Shown piece after piece: positions 53,140-59,764 of a stretch of DNA of 64,000 bases. A program made the translations under genes and the position numbers. The stretch comes from Lachnospiraceae bacterium (GTDB lineage: Bacteria > Bacillota > Clostridia > Lachnospirales > Lachnospiraceae): the NCBI GenBank assembly GCA_015056795.1, contig SVFO01000002.1:114600-178599 (forward strand). The letters are read 5' to 3'. The notes under the pieces are model-generated. The model ran no database searches, had not been told where the DNA came from, and was given only the letters and a program-made list of their open reading frames with translations. Position 1 is the first letter of the stretch, and the number at the start of each line of letters is the position of its first letter.

Positions 53140-54410
53140 TTTGTCTCCTCCGGTATGATGACCCTGACCCTTGTACCCTTTTCAGGCGCACTGTCAAGCG
53201 TAAGTGTTCCATGGCACATTTTTTCCACCCTCTCGCGCACGTTTTTGATCCCAACGTGCGACTTGTCCGTAGATTCAGGCAGCGCAGGGTCAAAGCCCCT
53301 GCCGTCATCTTCAATCAAAATCTCATGAAAGGCTTCTCCCCTTTTTATCGTTATCGTGACCCGTCCCTCGCCCTCTTCCCAGCCTCCGTGACGGATCGCA
53401 TTCTCCACCAGAGGCTGAATGGTAAGCGCAGGCACCTTAAAATTCTCATCGGAAACATCATATTCCACGTGAATGTAAGGAAAGCGTATTTTTTCGATCT
53501 CCGTATAGACCGCAACATGCTCCAGCTCCCGACTTACCGGGATTAGCTCCGTCTGTCCCAGAGAATCCAGATTCTGCCGCAGATACCTTGCAAATTTCCC
53601 CGTGATAAGCGCAGCCTGCTCGGGATCGCTCATGCAGAGATATTGAATTGAGGACAGCGTATTGAATAAAAAGTGTGGCTGGATCTGCGACATCATGATT
53701 TTGATGCGGTTTTGTGCCATCAGATCCTGTTCATGCTCCCGAACAAACTGCAAATGCAGCCATGAGTAAAAGAACACGCAGCTGACAATGACGGCGATGG
53801 TCAGGTATTCCACGGGCTGATCATCCTCCCAGAAATACCGATCCATGAGTACGGCAACGACAATCATGACAACGACAAAAAGCGGGATCAGCATCTCCCT
53901 CCTTTTCCCTCCCTGAAAGCTCTTGAGCGTTTGCAGGAACAGATTTCCGAGCAAAATCGAGCTTACCACAAGACAGGTATCGCCAAGGGGGCCTTTTAGA
54001 AAACGATTATCCTCCGTAATATAAAAGGCCAAACGGTAATGAAAGGACGTCAGATAAATCGCCGTATTGATTCCAAACAGTGACCAACTGATCCAATGGC
54101 TCCTCCCAGGCTGTACAATGCATAAAAACATGACCATGATCATGGGTCGCACGCAATACCCGAAGGCTGAGGTAAAGGTTCGCCAGAAGGGCATCGCCGT
54201 CCCTGTCCGCAACCAGTATTCCAGCAGGTTCTGTGCCATAAGGCTAAAGCACAAAACGATGATGGCAATCATATGGTCGCGGGAATCTTTTTTCAAATAT
54301 TGATCCAGTAAAACTGTCAGGCTTAACCCGCAGAGCAATAAGATCAGCGGTGCAAGCGCAGAAATAAATGCCACGTTCTTTATCATGATTTTCGTCTCAC
54401 CCGTCCGCAT
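53136..54410 (-). CDS. LytS/YehU-type sensor histidine kinase
   Basis: 424 residues. Six or seven N-terminal spans fill residues ~10-215 (e.g. ALAPLILLLCGLSLTVLL; IAIIVLCFSLMAQNLLEYWL; LIPLFVVVMIVVAVLM; IAVIVSCVFFYSWLHL). The His_kinase domain follows, with phosphoacceptor H246 in SQIQPHFLFNTLSSIQYL, and an HATPase domain with N337 in LVENAIRHGG and the G1 box DDGRGF. There is no large extracellular loop, so it probably senses a membrane-embedded or small ligand. It sits between two response regulators with 15-bp and 4-bp-overlap spacing. Kinases of this type normally pair with LytTR regulators; here the partners have SARP-like domains instead. Confidence 0.9.
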   Translation of the reverse strand: MRTGETKIMIKNVAFISALAPLILLLCGLSLTVLLDQYLKKDSRDHMIAIIVLCFSLMAQNLLEYWLRTGTAMPFWRTFTSAFGYCVRPMIMVMFLCIVQPGRSHWISWSLFGINTAIYLTSFHYRLAFYITEDNRFLKGPLGDTCLVVSSILLGNLFLQTLKSFQGGKRREMLIPLFVVVMIVVAVLMDRYFWEDDQPVEYLTIAVIVSCVFFYSWLHLQFVREHEQDLMAQNRIKIMMSQIQPHFLFNTLSSIQYLCMSDPEQAALITGKFARYLRQNLDSLGQTELIPVSRELEHVAVYTEIEKIRFPYIHVEYDVSDENFKVPALTIQPLVENAIRHGGWEEGEGRVTITIKRGEAFHEILIEDDGRGFDPALPESTDKSHVGIKNVRERVEKMCHGTLTLDSAPEKGTRVRVIIPEETK

Positions 54411-54425
54411 CCTCTCCGACTTCTC

Positions 54426-55205
54426 TTATTTTTTGGAAAGTGCAACTCTTTTCGTTTCCGCCCAGTCATATTGCTCCATGTAGGTCTGCAATTCTTCCCT
54501 GGGATAGCTTCGATTTCCGTCCAAATAATCATAATAATCGCAGCTGATCGCTTTGCGGTTAATGCGGTAGCTCCCCTTTCCGTTGTTCAATACGATATTC
54601 TCTACGCCTTGCTCCTTTAGGGCGGAGCGAATCTCACTCATGATGTTCCTGACGTACCGACGCTTTTTCTCCGTGTCCTCCTCCTCCGTCCAAAGGAGGA
54701 AGCGGAACTCATCCTCGGGAACCTCGCCCCCGCGTTTGTCGATCATGTATGCCATGACCTCCTTACACTTGGAACGCTTAAACACAACGGAAACCCCGTT
54801 TGCGATGACGTCAAACCGCCCAAAGCAGCGAACCTCCAGCTTTGCTATGGGAAAGCGAAGATTTTCATATGCCCTCCTGAGTCTGTCTTCATTGATCGGC
54901 TTAACAATAAAATCACTGGCATACGCGTCAAATGCTTCCAATGCATATTCTTCATGGCCCGTGACAAAAATGACGTTCGTTTTCGGGGAAAGCTTCCGGA
55001 TCTCCTTTGCCACCTCGATCCCGCCGACAAACGGCATCTCAATGTCAAGAAGTGCAATCTGCACGGACTGCTCCTTGATGACCTTTAAGACCTCATCCGT
55101 ATTCGCCGCAAAGAAAAACTCCGTACTCTCTCCAAATACCTTTGTCGCCGTCCCGTGAACGTCCCTTTGGATCAGCGGTACGTCATCTGCAATCAAACAT
55201 TTCAT
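54426..55205 (-). CDS. Response regulator with SARP/OmpR-like winged helix (first regulator)
   Basis: 259 residues. Receiver domain with D7-D8, phosphoacceptor D54 in IALLDIEMPFVGGIEV, the T in NVIFVTGHEE and K in FIVKPINEDR. DNA-binding half: LEVRCFGRFDVIANGVSVVF, SKCKEVMAYMIDKRGG, FLLWTEEEDTEKKRRYVRNI, then GSYRINRKAISCDYYDYL. Its design is the same as that of the second regulator, but the two have diverged clearly, so they may recognise different repeats. It follows the 188-residue gene closely and is the second gene of the regulatory operon. Confidence 0.9.
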   Translation of the reverse strand: MKCLIADDVPLIQRDVHGTATKVFGESTEFFFAANTDEVLKVIKEQSVQIALLDIEMPFVGGIEVAKEIRKLSPKTNVIFVTGHEEYALEAFDAYASDFIVKPINEDRLRRAYENLRFPIAKLEVRCFGRFDVIANGVSVVFKRSKCKEVMAYMIDKRGGEVPEDEFRFLLWTEEEDTEKKRRYVRNIMSEIRSALKEQGVENIVLNNGKGSYRINRKAISCDYYDYLDGNRSYPREELQTYMEQYDWAETKRVALSKK

Positions 55206-55239
55206 GCCTTAGATTCTCCCTCTCTCGGAAACCGAATGG

Positions 55240-55770
55240 TTACGGTCGTTCCTTCCCTCTTTGCATGCTTTTCCCTTGTATGCTGTTTTTCCCTATAACA
55301 TTCCCTTTTTTGCCTGCGGTGTTCTGCTTCTCCAGAAGGCTTCTCATTTCCTTGCTAAGATGCTTGATAAAAGAGGTCTTCACCCACTCCGGCGTTGTCC
55401 TCCCAAGCTTCTCCAACCTGTCCGGCGCACCAGACGCCTCTTTCACCCATTCCCGAAAGGACGGATCCTCTGCAATCCTCCTCGTCGATCTGTGTATTTG
55501 ATTCCGAATGTCGCCCGCCCCGATCTGTCCCCGCGCAAAAGCCTCCTTTACGGAAACAATTGCGACCACCTTTGCGGCCTGATACTCCAGGCGGTTCAGG
55601 CCAAAGGCTGCCGAATCCTCAGCCTCACCATGGGAAGCGTTCCGGCACATATCCTGAAAAAGCTTGCATTCGTCATCGAGCCGTTTCATAGTTGCCCCAA
55701 GGTTTCTTGCGATGATTTTTTCCTGCATCCGATCGTGCGTATCTTCCCGTGATTGATCCTGATCCGTCAT
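55240..55770 (-). CDS. Basic soluble protein at the head of the regulatory operon
   Basis: About 176 residues from the ATG at 55770 (AAGGGG six bases upstream); an earlier ATG at 55806 has no ribosome site. Helical and soluble: IIARNLGATMKRLDDECKLF, FGLNRLEYQAAKVVAIVSVK, then LSKEMRSLLEKQ. The tail is rich in Lys, Arg and Gly (GKNSIQGKSMQRGKERP), again like the candidate substrates. It is the first gene of the block encoding the two regulators and kinase. No family recognised; it could be a small substrate or an accessory regulator. Confidence 0.65.
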   Translation of the reverse strand: MTDQDQSREDTHDRMQEKIIARNLGATMKRLDDECKLFQDMCRNASHGEAEDSAAFGLNRLEYQAAKVVAIVSVKEAFARGQIGAGDIRNQIHRSTRRIAEDPSFREWVKEASGAPDRLEKLGRTTPEWVKTSFIKHLSKEMRSLLEKQNTAGKKGNVIGKNSIQGKSMQRGKERP

Positions 55771-56002
55771 CGCCATCCCCTTTTCATTACTTATCTTTTT
55801 TATCATATATCAGATTCCGTTTTTCCTTTGCACTGATAATTTCACATAATGCCAGCTATTCCCGGCAGTAAGCTGTTAAAATTAATAATGGAGTCCCAAG
55901 CTGAAAAATCCTTTCCTGCGATCCGACTCTTCCTTTGTCGCCCGCATAACCATTTGATTTTAGCATCCTTCTGATTCCAGTGCCTTTTTGATTCTAATAT
56001 CC

Positions 56003-56035
56003 ATTATACCTTATGGTTGCCACAAATCTGCCACA
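56003..56035 (-). promoter_or_regulatory. Possible promoter of the regulatory operon with TGTGGCA repeats
   Basis: Minus-strand TATAAT at 56008-56003 is preceded, after 9 bp, by two TGTGGCA heptamers (plus-strand TGCCACA at 56018-56024 and 56029-56035) with an exact 11-bp period. No good -35 hexamer exists. The heptamer differs from the GGACATT-type repeats of the other two promoters, so it may serve the other response regulator. Otherwise the 230 bp between this and the 176-residue gene hold nothing I can support. Confidence 0.45.
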
Positions 56036-56069
56036 CAACGACGCCATTAAAGCTTGTATCCTCCTTGTA

Positions 56070-56945
56070 GGGTCCTCGGGGACGGTTCTTTTTGACCCAC
56101 TTTTTAATGATATCATCTGCTACCATCTTCCGCCACTTATCTTATTCGACTCATACTATGCGCGCTGAACAACGCTATGACTGATTCCCGTCAATCTTTC
56201 AATTTGTCTGATCGTCAGTCCTTCCCTTTTTAGCATACGCAACGCATCATCTCTTCTCGTACGTTCATAAGTTTGTAATTCCGTTCCACTTTCAATTCCT
56301 AAAACTGCGCGGATCCTGGCCTTGGCCCATGCATCATCTTTTTTCACTGGTTGATATTCCATGCACTGATCATTATTCGTCTTGGCAATAAACTCTGCAT
56401 ACTGTTCCCAATCGCCTATCAAGTGCCTAAATAGTTCCGTATTAACAAAGGATTCCTCCTCATCATACTTTCCATAACTATTCCATGGATATTCCGAAGC
56501 AGGGCATATTCCTGCCGCACTTGGATTATTTAGTATGTAACGAAATACCGTTAGCAGATATTTTTCATCTTCCACGGCTTCACTGATAAACCGATCCTGA
56601 AAAAGATGACCCGTCCGCTCATATTTCTTGTTGTAATACGCTGCATAACTCACGCCCACTTTTTTCATAAACATTGCCAATTCGCCATCTATGTCATACA
56701 GAAGTAAATGCACATGATTCTCCATCAAACAATAGGCACAAACGGTTACTCCCGTTTCTTTGGCATATTTTCGTATCAGTGAAACATAATATCCATAATC
56801 CTTATTCTCTTCAAAAAGAATTTGTTTTCCAATCCCTCTCACGATTACGTGAGAATAACCCGTAATACTTCTTTGTCTTGCCTTTCTTGGCACCCTATAA
56901 ATCTCCTCCTTTTTTGTGTCAAAAAGAACCGTCCCCAGTGACCCC
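56070..56945 (-). mobile_element. REP-associated tyrosine transposase element with inverted ends
   Basis: Both ends carry GGGGACGGTTCTTTTTGAC in inverted orientation (56070-56098 and 56917-56945), enclosing a single Y1-type transposase gene. Such short palindromic ends beside a solitary RAYT gene are common in Clostridia. The right end abuts, within a base or two, the point where a HAD gene remnant breaks off. I do not see a clear target duplication. Confidence 0.75.
56156..56893 (-). CDS. REP-associated tyrosine transposase (Y1/IS200-like)
   Basis: 245 residues starting at a GTG (56893) behind GGAGGAG. The Y1 transposase signature is complete: the metal-binding HUH motif in MENHVHLLL (H60, H62), the catalytic tyrosine region SYAAYYNKKYERTGHLFQ followed by DRF, and YILNNPSAAG. 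The C-terminal ~70 residues end in a small helix-turn-helix (MLKREGLTIRQIERLTGISH) used by this branch to bind its palindromic ends. These enzymes cut and move single-stranded DNA hairpins. The frame is intact, so the element may still be active. Confidence 0.88.
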   Translation of the reverse strand: MPRKARQRSITGYSHVIVRGIGKQILFEENKDYGYYVSLIRKYAKETGVTVCAYCLMENHVHLLLYDIDGELAMFMKKVGVSYAAYYNKKYERTGHLFQDRFISEAVEDEKYLLTVFRYILNNPSAAGICPASEYPWNSYGKYDEEESFVNTELFRHLIGDWEQYAEFIAKTNNDQCMEYQPVKKDDAWAKARIRAVLGIESGTELQTYERTRRDDALRMLKREGLTIRQIERLTGISHSVVQRA

Positions 56946-56997
56946 TATAATGCGTCACCAAGGTTTCAAACATGTCAAAAATAACTGCTTTGATCAT
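56946..56997 (-). pseudogene. HAD hydrolase 5' remnant
   Basis: ATG at 56997, six bases after GGAGG, begins MIKAVIFDMFETLVTHYR, almost identical to the start of the HAD-glycerate kinase at 11.2 kb. It then breaks off at 56946, one base from the transposase element, and the frame runs into foreign sequence and stops. The ATG overlaps the TGA of the upstream HAD gene (ATGA), so the intact ancestor was translationally coupled to it. Confidence 0.75.
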
Positions 56998-57010
56998 CTT
57001 TTCCTCCAAT
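56947..57010. repeat. Island-bracketing direct repeat, right copy
   Basis: 42 bp (56947-56988) are identical to 11155-11196, and weaker similarity continues through the ribosome site. It has the same orientation as the left copy. It coincides with the HAD remnant. Confidence 0.7.
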
Positions 57011-57656
57011 TCAGCGCATCTGTTAATGTAGCAATACTGTCTACTTCTTCAGGAACTTGCTTTCCGAAGCGGTTTAGCCAAAGTGCTTTGATTCCTAGTG
57101 CACCAGCGCCTTTATAGTCACTGCTGATGGAATCGCCGATATGAATGACCTCATCAGGCTTTAATCCCGTCTCGCGAAGTGCCAGCTCAAACAATTCCTT
57201 CCGTGGCTTGTAGCTCCTCGCATCCTCCGAAGTAAAGACGCCCGCAGGATGTAAATCATGATAATGAATAGCGTCTAAAATATCACTTCTGTCAATGTTC
57301 GAAACAATATAGATCGGCAGCGTACTCTTTTCGAAAAACGCATGGGAATCCTCAAAGATTGGCGGCTTCACCCAGTGTGCAAACATCATCTCACTCAGCT
57401 CTTTTGCGTTCGCATTCGATGAAAATTTTTCTAAGGTGTGCACCAGTGATTTTTCTTCGAGCGCCCTCTGTGTCTCAAAGGTCTCGCCGTAGGAATTCAT
57501 GAACATGGTCTGGAAATCCTTCCACCAAAAGCCGTCCACATCCAAAGGATCCTCCACCTTTCCGGTGTCGCAAATGATCTTTGTGATCTTCTTAATCACC
57601 TCTCCGTCCTCATGTACGATCGTTCCATAAAAGTCTACAAAATACGCTTTGATCAT
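56994..57656 (-). CDS. HAD-superfamily hydrolase
   Basis: About 220 residues; ATG at 57656 with GGAGAG nine bases upstream. HAD motifs in order: YFVDFYGTIVHEDG (D8 nucleophile position; the second Asp of the DxD pair is replaced by Tyr, as in several small HAD subgroups), IYIVSNIDRSD (motif II), YKPRKELFELAL (motif III Lys) and VIHIGDSISSDYKGAGALG (motif IV). Members hydrolyse phosphate esters of small metabolites. Its stop overlaps the start of the truncated HAD gene next door. Closest in spirit to the HAD half of the fusion at 9-11 kb, although the sequences have diverged. Confidence 0.85.
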   Translation of the reverse strand: MIKAYFVDFYGTIVHEDGEVIKKITKIICDTGKVEDPLDVDGFWWKDFQTMFMNSYGETFETQRALEEKSLVHTLEKFSSNANAKELSEMMFAHWVKPPIFEDSHAFFEKSTLPIYIVSNIDRSDILDAIHYHDLHPAGVFTSEDARSYKPRKELFELALRETGLKPDEVIHIGDSISSDYKGAGALGIKALWLNRFGKQVPEEVDSIATLTDALNWRKR

Positions 57657-57707
57657 AAGCTTTCTCTCCAATCACGTCAATTCCAATACATCCGTCGGTT
57701 GCCTCTG

Positions 57708-58709
57708 TCACAGCTTGTACTGCATGAAATTGCCGTTATGTTCAAATCCGTATGCCGTATATAGCTTTACGCCCATGTTGGAGGCCGTGATCCAAACGGA
57801 GCCGCAGCCGTACTGTCTTGCCTCGTTCACAACCTTGTCCAAGAGCTTCTTTGCAATACCCATGCGCCTGTAATTAGGATTGGTAAACATGGAAGACAGG
57901 AGCCCTAGTCTACCCGTTGGGCAGCTAAAATAGGGCGGCTTTTCCACAAAAGACATGCCACTGGTTCCGATGATTTTCTCACCGTCCAACGCCAACCAGG
58001 AGACAAAGGTTCCATCTGCCATATGCCTGTGGTAGAATTCCTTTAGTGCCGTCTCAAGATCAACGCCCTCGGGCGGGTTCTTTCCTTCCGCCGTATACTC
58101 CTCCGTGAGCTGTGCGATCCGCATGCCTATAAAAGTATTCAGATCAGCCTCCGTAAGCTTTCTGTAGGTAATCGATTTTGTACCCTCATTCGTCCGCGCA
58201 TGCCTTGTGTAAACCGTGCGCGTGAACTTGATCTCTTTTCCGCCAGTCTCACCAATTTCTAAGTCGAATGCATTGGCATCAAACTCTGGAAAGAAGGTAT
58301 CCCCGTCATCAATGACAATGTTAACCTCCGTGATATACATCTTTTCCACAAAGGCAATCGCCTCTTTGTAAAGCCCATACCCGCCGGCGATATAAAGGTT
58401 CCTGTCACCGCCTTTCAAGACCTCATATTGGCCAAGGAGCTTCTCGTCCTTCGCAATCCCGATCGCCTCCCGTACTGAGGACACGGTAATCAGATTTTCA
58501 CCCTCAAATTTCTTTGTCCGCGAAACAATGATATTTAACCGATTCGGCAATGGTCGTCCGATTTCCTCATAGGACTTACGCCCCATCACGACAATATTTC
58601 CCGTCGTGAGTTCCTTAAACTGCTTTTGCTCTCCCTTGATTCTCCAGGGAATCTGTCCATTCTTTCCAATCACGTTATTCTTCGAACGCGCTACGATCAA
58701 TCCAACCAT
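57708..58709 (-). CDS. Dihydrofolate reductase fused to a GNAT acetyltransferase
   Basis: 333 residues. Residues 1-~170 are a dihydrofolate reductase: MVGLIVARSKNNVIGKNGQI, then PWRIKGEQKQFKELTTG, VVMGRKSYEEIGRPLPNR, LYIAGGYGLYKEA and the closing FTRTVYTRH. It reduces dihydrofolate with NADPH for one-carbon metabolism. Residues ~178-333 are a GNAT domain (YRKLTEADLNTFIGMRIAQL, LLSSMFTNPNYRRMGIAKKL, ASNMGVKLYTAYGFEHNGN). The fusion frame is uninterrupted. No thymidylate synthase lies nearby, so this may be an additional reductase rather than the housekeeping one. The start overlaps the end of the Nudix gene by 35 bp. Confidence 0.88.
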   Translation of the reverse strand: MVGLIVARSKNNVIGKNGQIPWRIKGEQKQFKELTTGNIVVMGRKSYEEIGRPLPNRLNIIVSRTKKFEGENLITVSSVREAIGIAKDEKLLGQYEVLKGGDRNLYIAGGYGLYKEAIAFVEKMYITEVNIVIDDGDTFFPEFDANAFDLEIGETGGKEIKFTRTVYTRHARTNEGTKSITYRKLTEADLNTFIGMRIAQLTEEYTAEGKNPPEGVDLETALKEFYHRHMADGTFVSWLALDGEKIIGTSGMSFVEKPPYFSCPTGRLGLLSSMFTNPNYRRMGIAKKLLDKVVNEARQYGCGSVWITASNMGVKLYTAYGFEHNGNFMQYKL

Positions 58710-59274
58710 CTTTCTCCACCTTCGTCACTGTTTTTCCCTTTTTTTCGCGCAGCATGGCAAAATACGCCGCATATCTGTCATTATGCGTCTTTATCGCAAG
58801 CTCTGAATCCACATATTCCAAAAGCCCATCAACGTCAACCCATCGGTATTCCGTCGTCTCACCCTCTTGCAGTACGATAGAATCCTTTGGACAGTCCACA
58901 GTCACCAGATAGGAATAGAACATGCTATGGCTCTTATCCCGAAAGCTGTGACCGACTAACTGAAATTCCTCAGCCGTAATGCCCGTCTCTTCAAATAATT
59001 CCCGCTTTGCACATGTGACGGGATCCTCTCCCGCAACAGCCGATCCGCCGGCGCTTGCCTCCCAATAACCAGGATAGACATCCTTACTCATATCCCGTTT
59101 TGTCAACAAATACGTGCCATCGACGTGTCGTACCAAAATATCACAAACCATGTGATACCTGCCCTCTGGGATGATCTGGTAATTCCCATGTTTTCTCTCC
59201 CAGGTTTCCCCTGTCACTTTTCCGTCACGATCATACAAATCCCAAAGCTCCAATTTTCTGGTTCTCCTTTTCAA
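58675..59274 (-). CDS. Nudix hydrolase
   Basis: 199 residues with a perfect Nudix box starting at G77 (G-x5-E83-x7-R91-E-L-F-E-E-T-G-I99) and an upstream WDLYDRDGKVTGETWERKHG region. This matches the group related to isopentenyl-diphosphate isomerase-like Nudix proteins. The family cleaves nucleoside diphosphate-linked compounds with Mg2+. Its last 35 bases overlap the DHFR start, indicating coupling. Substrate not evident. Confidence 0.85.
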   Translation of the reverse strand: MKRRTRKLELWDLYDRDGKVTGETWERKHGNYQIIPEGRYHMVCDILVRHVDGTYLLTKRDMSKDVYPGYWEASAGGSAVAGEDPVTCAKRELFEETGITAEEFQLVGHSFRDKSHSMFYSYLVTVDCPKDSIVLQEGETTEYRWVDVDGLLEYVDSELAIKTHNDRYAAYFAMLREKKGKTVTKVEKDGWIDRSAFEE

Positions 59275-59318
59275 TCTCTGGTTTTTTAGCCCTTATATCC
59301 CCCTTTTTCGTTATCTGC

Positions 59319-59564
59319 TTACGCCTCGCCTGGATAACTGATTTCATCGCCCCATTCTTTGATGATCTCAAAAAATCCTTCTACCTGCATAAGTCCATAG
59401 GCCCATAAAAAAGCTCTATCCTTTTCGCTGATCTCATTTAGGCTTAGCCAAAGAACCTCCTTAAGCGGAGGATTTTCCGAGGATTCTTCAGGATCATATC
59501 CCGTAATCGCTTCCTGATCCTGTTCCACTGCCACCTCAAAGGAATATTCCTGCTTTTCGTCCAT
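59319..59564 (-). CDS. Small acidic hypothetical protein
   Basis: 81 residues, MDEKQEYSFEVAVEQDQEAI ... FFEIIKEWGDEISYPGEA, behind AGGAGGGTGAGGG. Acidic and soluble, with no recognised domain. It follows the interrupted small gene by 11 bp and precedes the Nudix gene, so it is likely part of the same transcript. The strong ribosome site supports it as real. Confidence 0.6.
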   Translation of the reverse strand: MDEKQEYSFEVAVEQDQEAITGYDPEESSENPPLKEVLWLSLNEISEKDRAFLWAYGLMQVEGFFEIIKEWGDEISYPGEA

Positions 59565-59575
59565 CCCTCACCCTC

Positions 59576-59764
59576 CTAACGGGAGACTTCCACCTTGGAG
59601 ACCCATTCCCATTGATCGACAGGTTCAAAAGTATCCAATGGCAAAACATAAATATATCCTTTTCCATTCGGATCAATCGAACCATAGTTTAAAAAACTCT
59701 TGATCCCATCACTGTCAAATGCATCGGCTTTACGACATCAAATAAATACTGCAGTGTTGATCAT
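59576..59764 (-). pseudogene. Small gene interrupted by an in-frame TGA at codon 9
   Basis: The ATG at 59764 overlaps the stop of the metallo-beta-lactamase gene (ATGA) and has GAGAGGAAAATGC before it. The frame reads MINTAVFI, TGA, then continues open as CRKADAFDSDGIKSFLNYGS and on to WVSKVEVSR and a TAG at 59576. The stretch after the TGA looks like real protein. The likely reading is a nonsense-mutated or shortened gene. Selenocysteine readthrough is conceivable but I see no convincing hairpin after the TGA. Confidence 0.45.

Larger units (their letters stand above)
11218..56946. other. Candidate genomic island: relaxase-less type IV secretion locus
   Basis: A 45.7-kb block in which all genes point leftward and belong to one apparent system: regulators, large cytoplasmic proteins, pilin, VirD4, VirB6, VirB3-VirB4, surface proteins. 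It is bracketed by direct repeats of a HAD gene start and has a transposase element at its right edge. No integrase, relaxase, single-strand-binding protein or partition gene is visible, so it is not a recognisable conjugative element. The boundaries follow the repeats and are inferred. Confidence 0.45.

Noticed and set aside
55980..56060. Three imperfect GGATnnTAnAATCAAA-like repeats near the head of the regulatory operon
   Set aside because: Spacing is irregular (18 and 16 bp) and matches are partial in A/T-rich sequence; the 11-bp TGTGGCA pair is the better-supported signal there.
11218..56946. Integrative conjugative element
   Set aside because: No relaxase, integrase, excisionase, SSB, topoisomerase or partition gene could be read. 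An island is possible but a classical ICE is not supported inside the window.
59576..59764. Selenoprotein
   Set aside because: No convincing bacterial SECIS-type hairpin directly after the TGA could be drawn, so a mutated gene is preferred.
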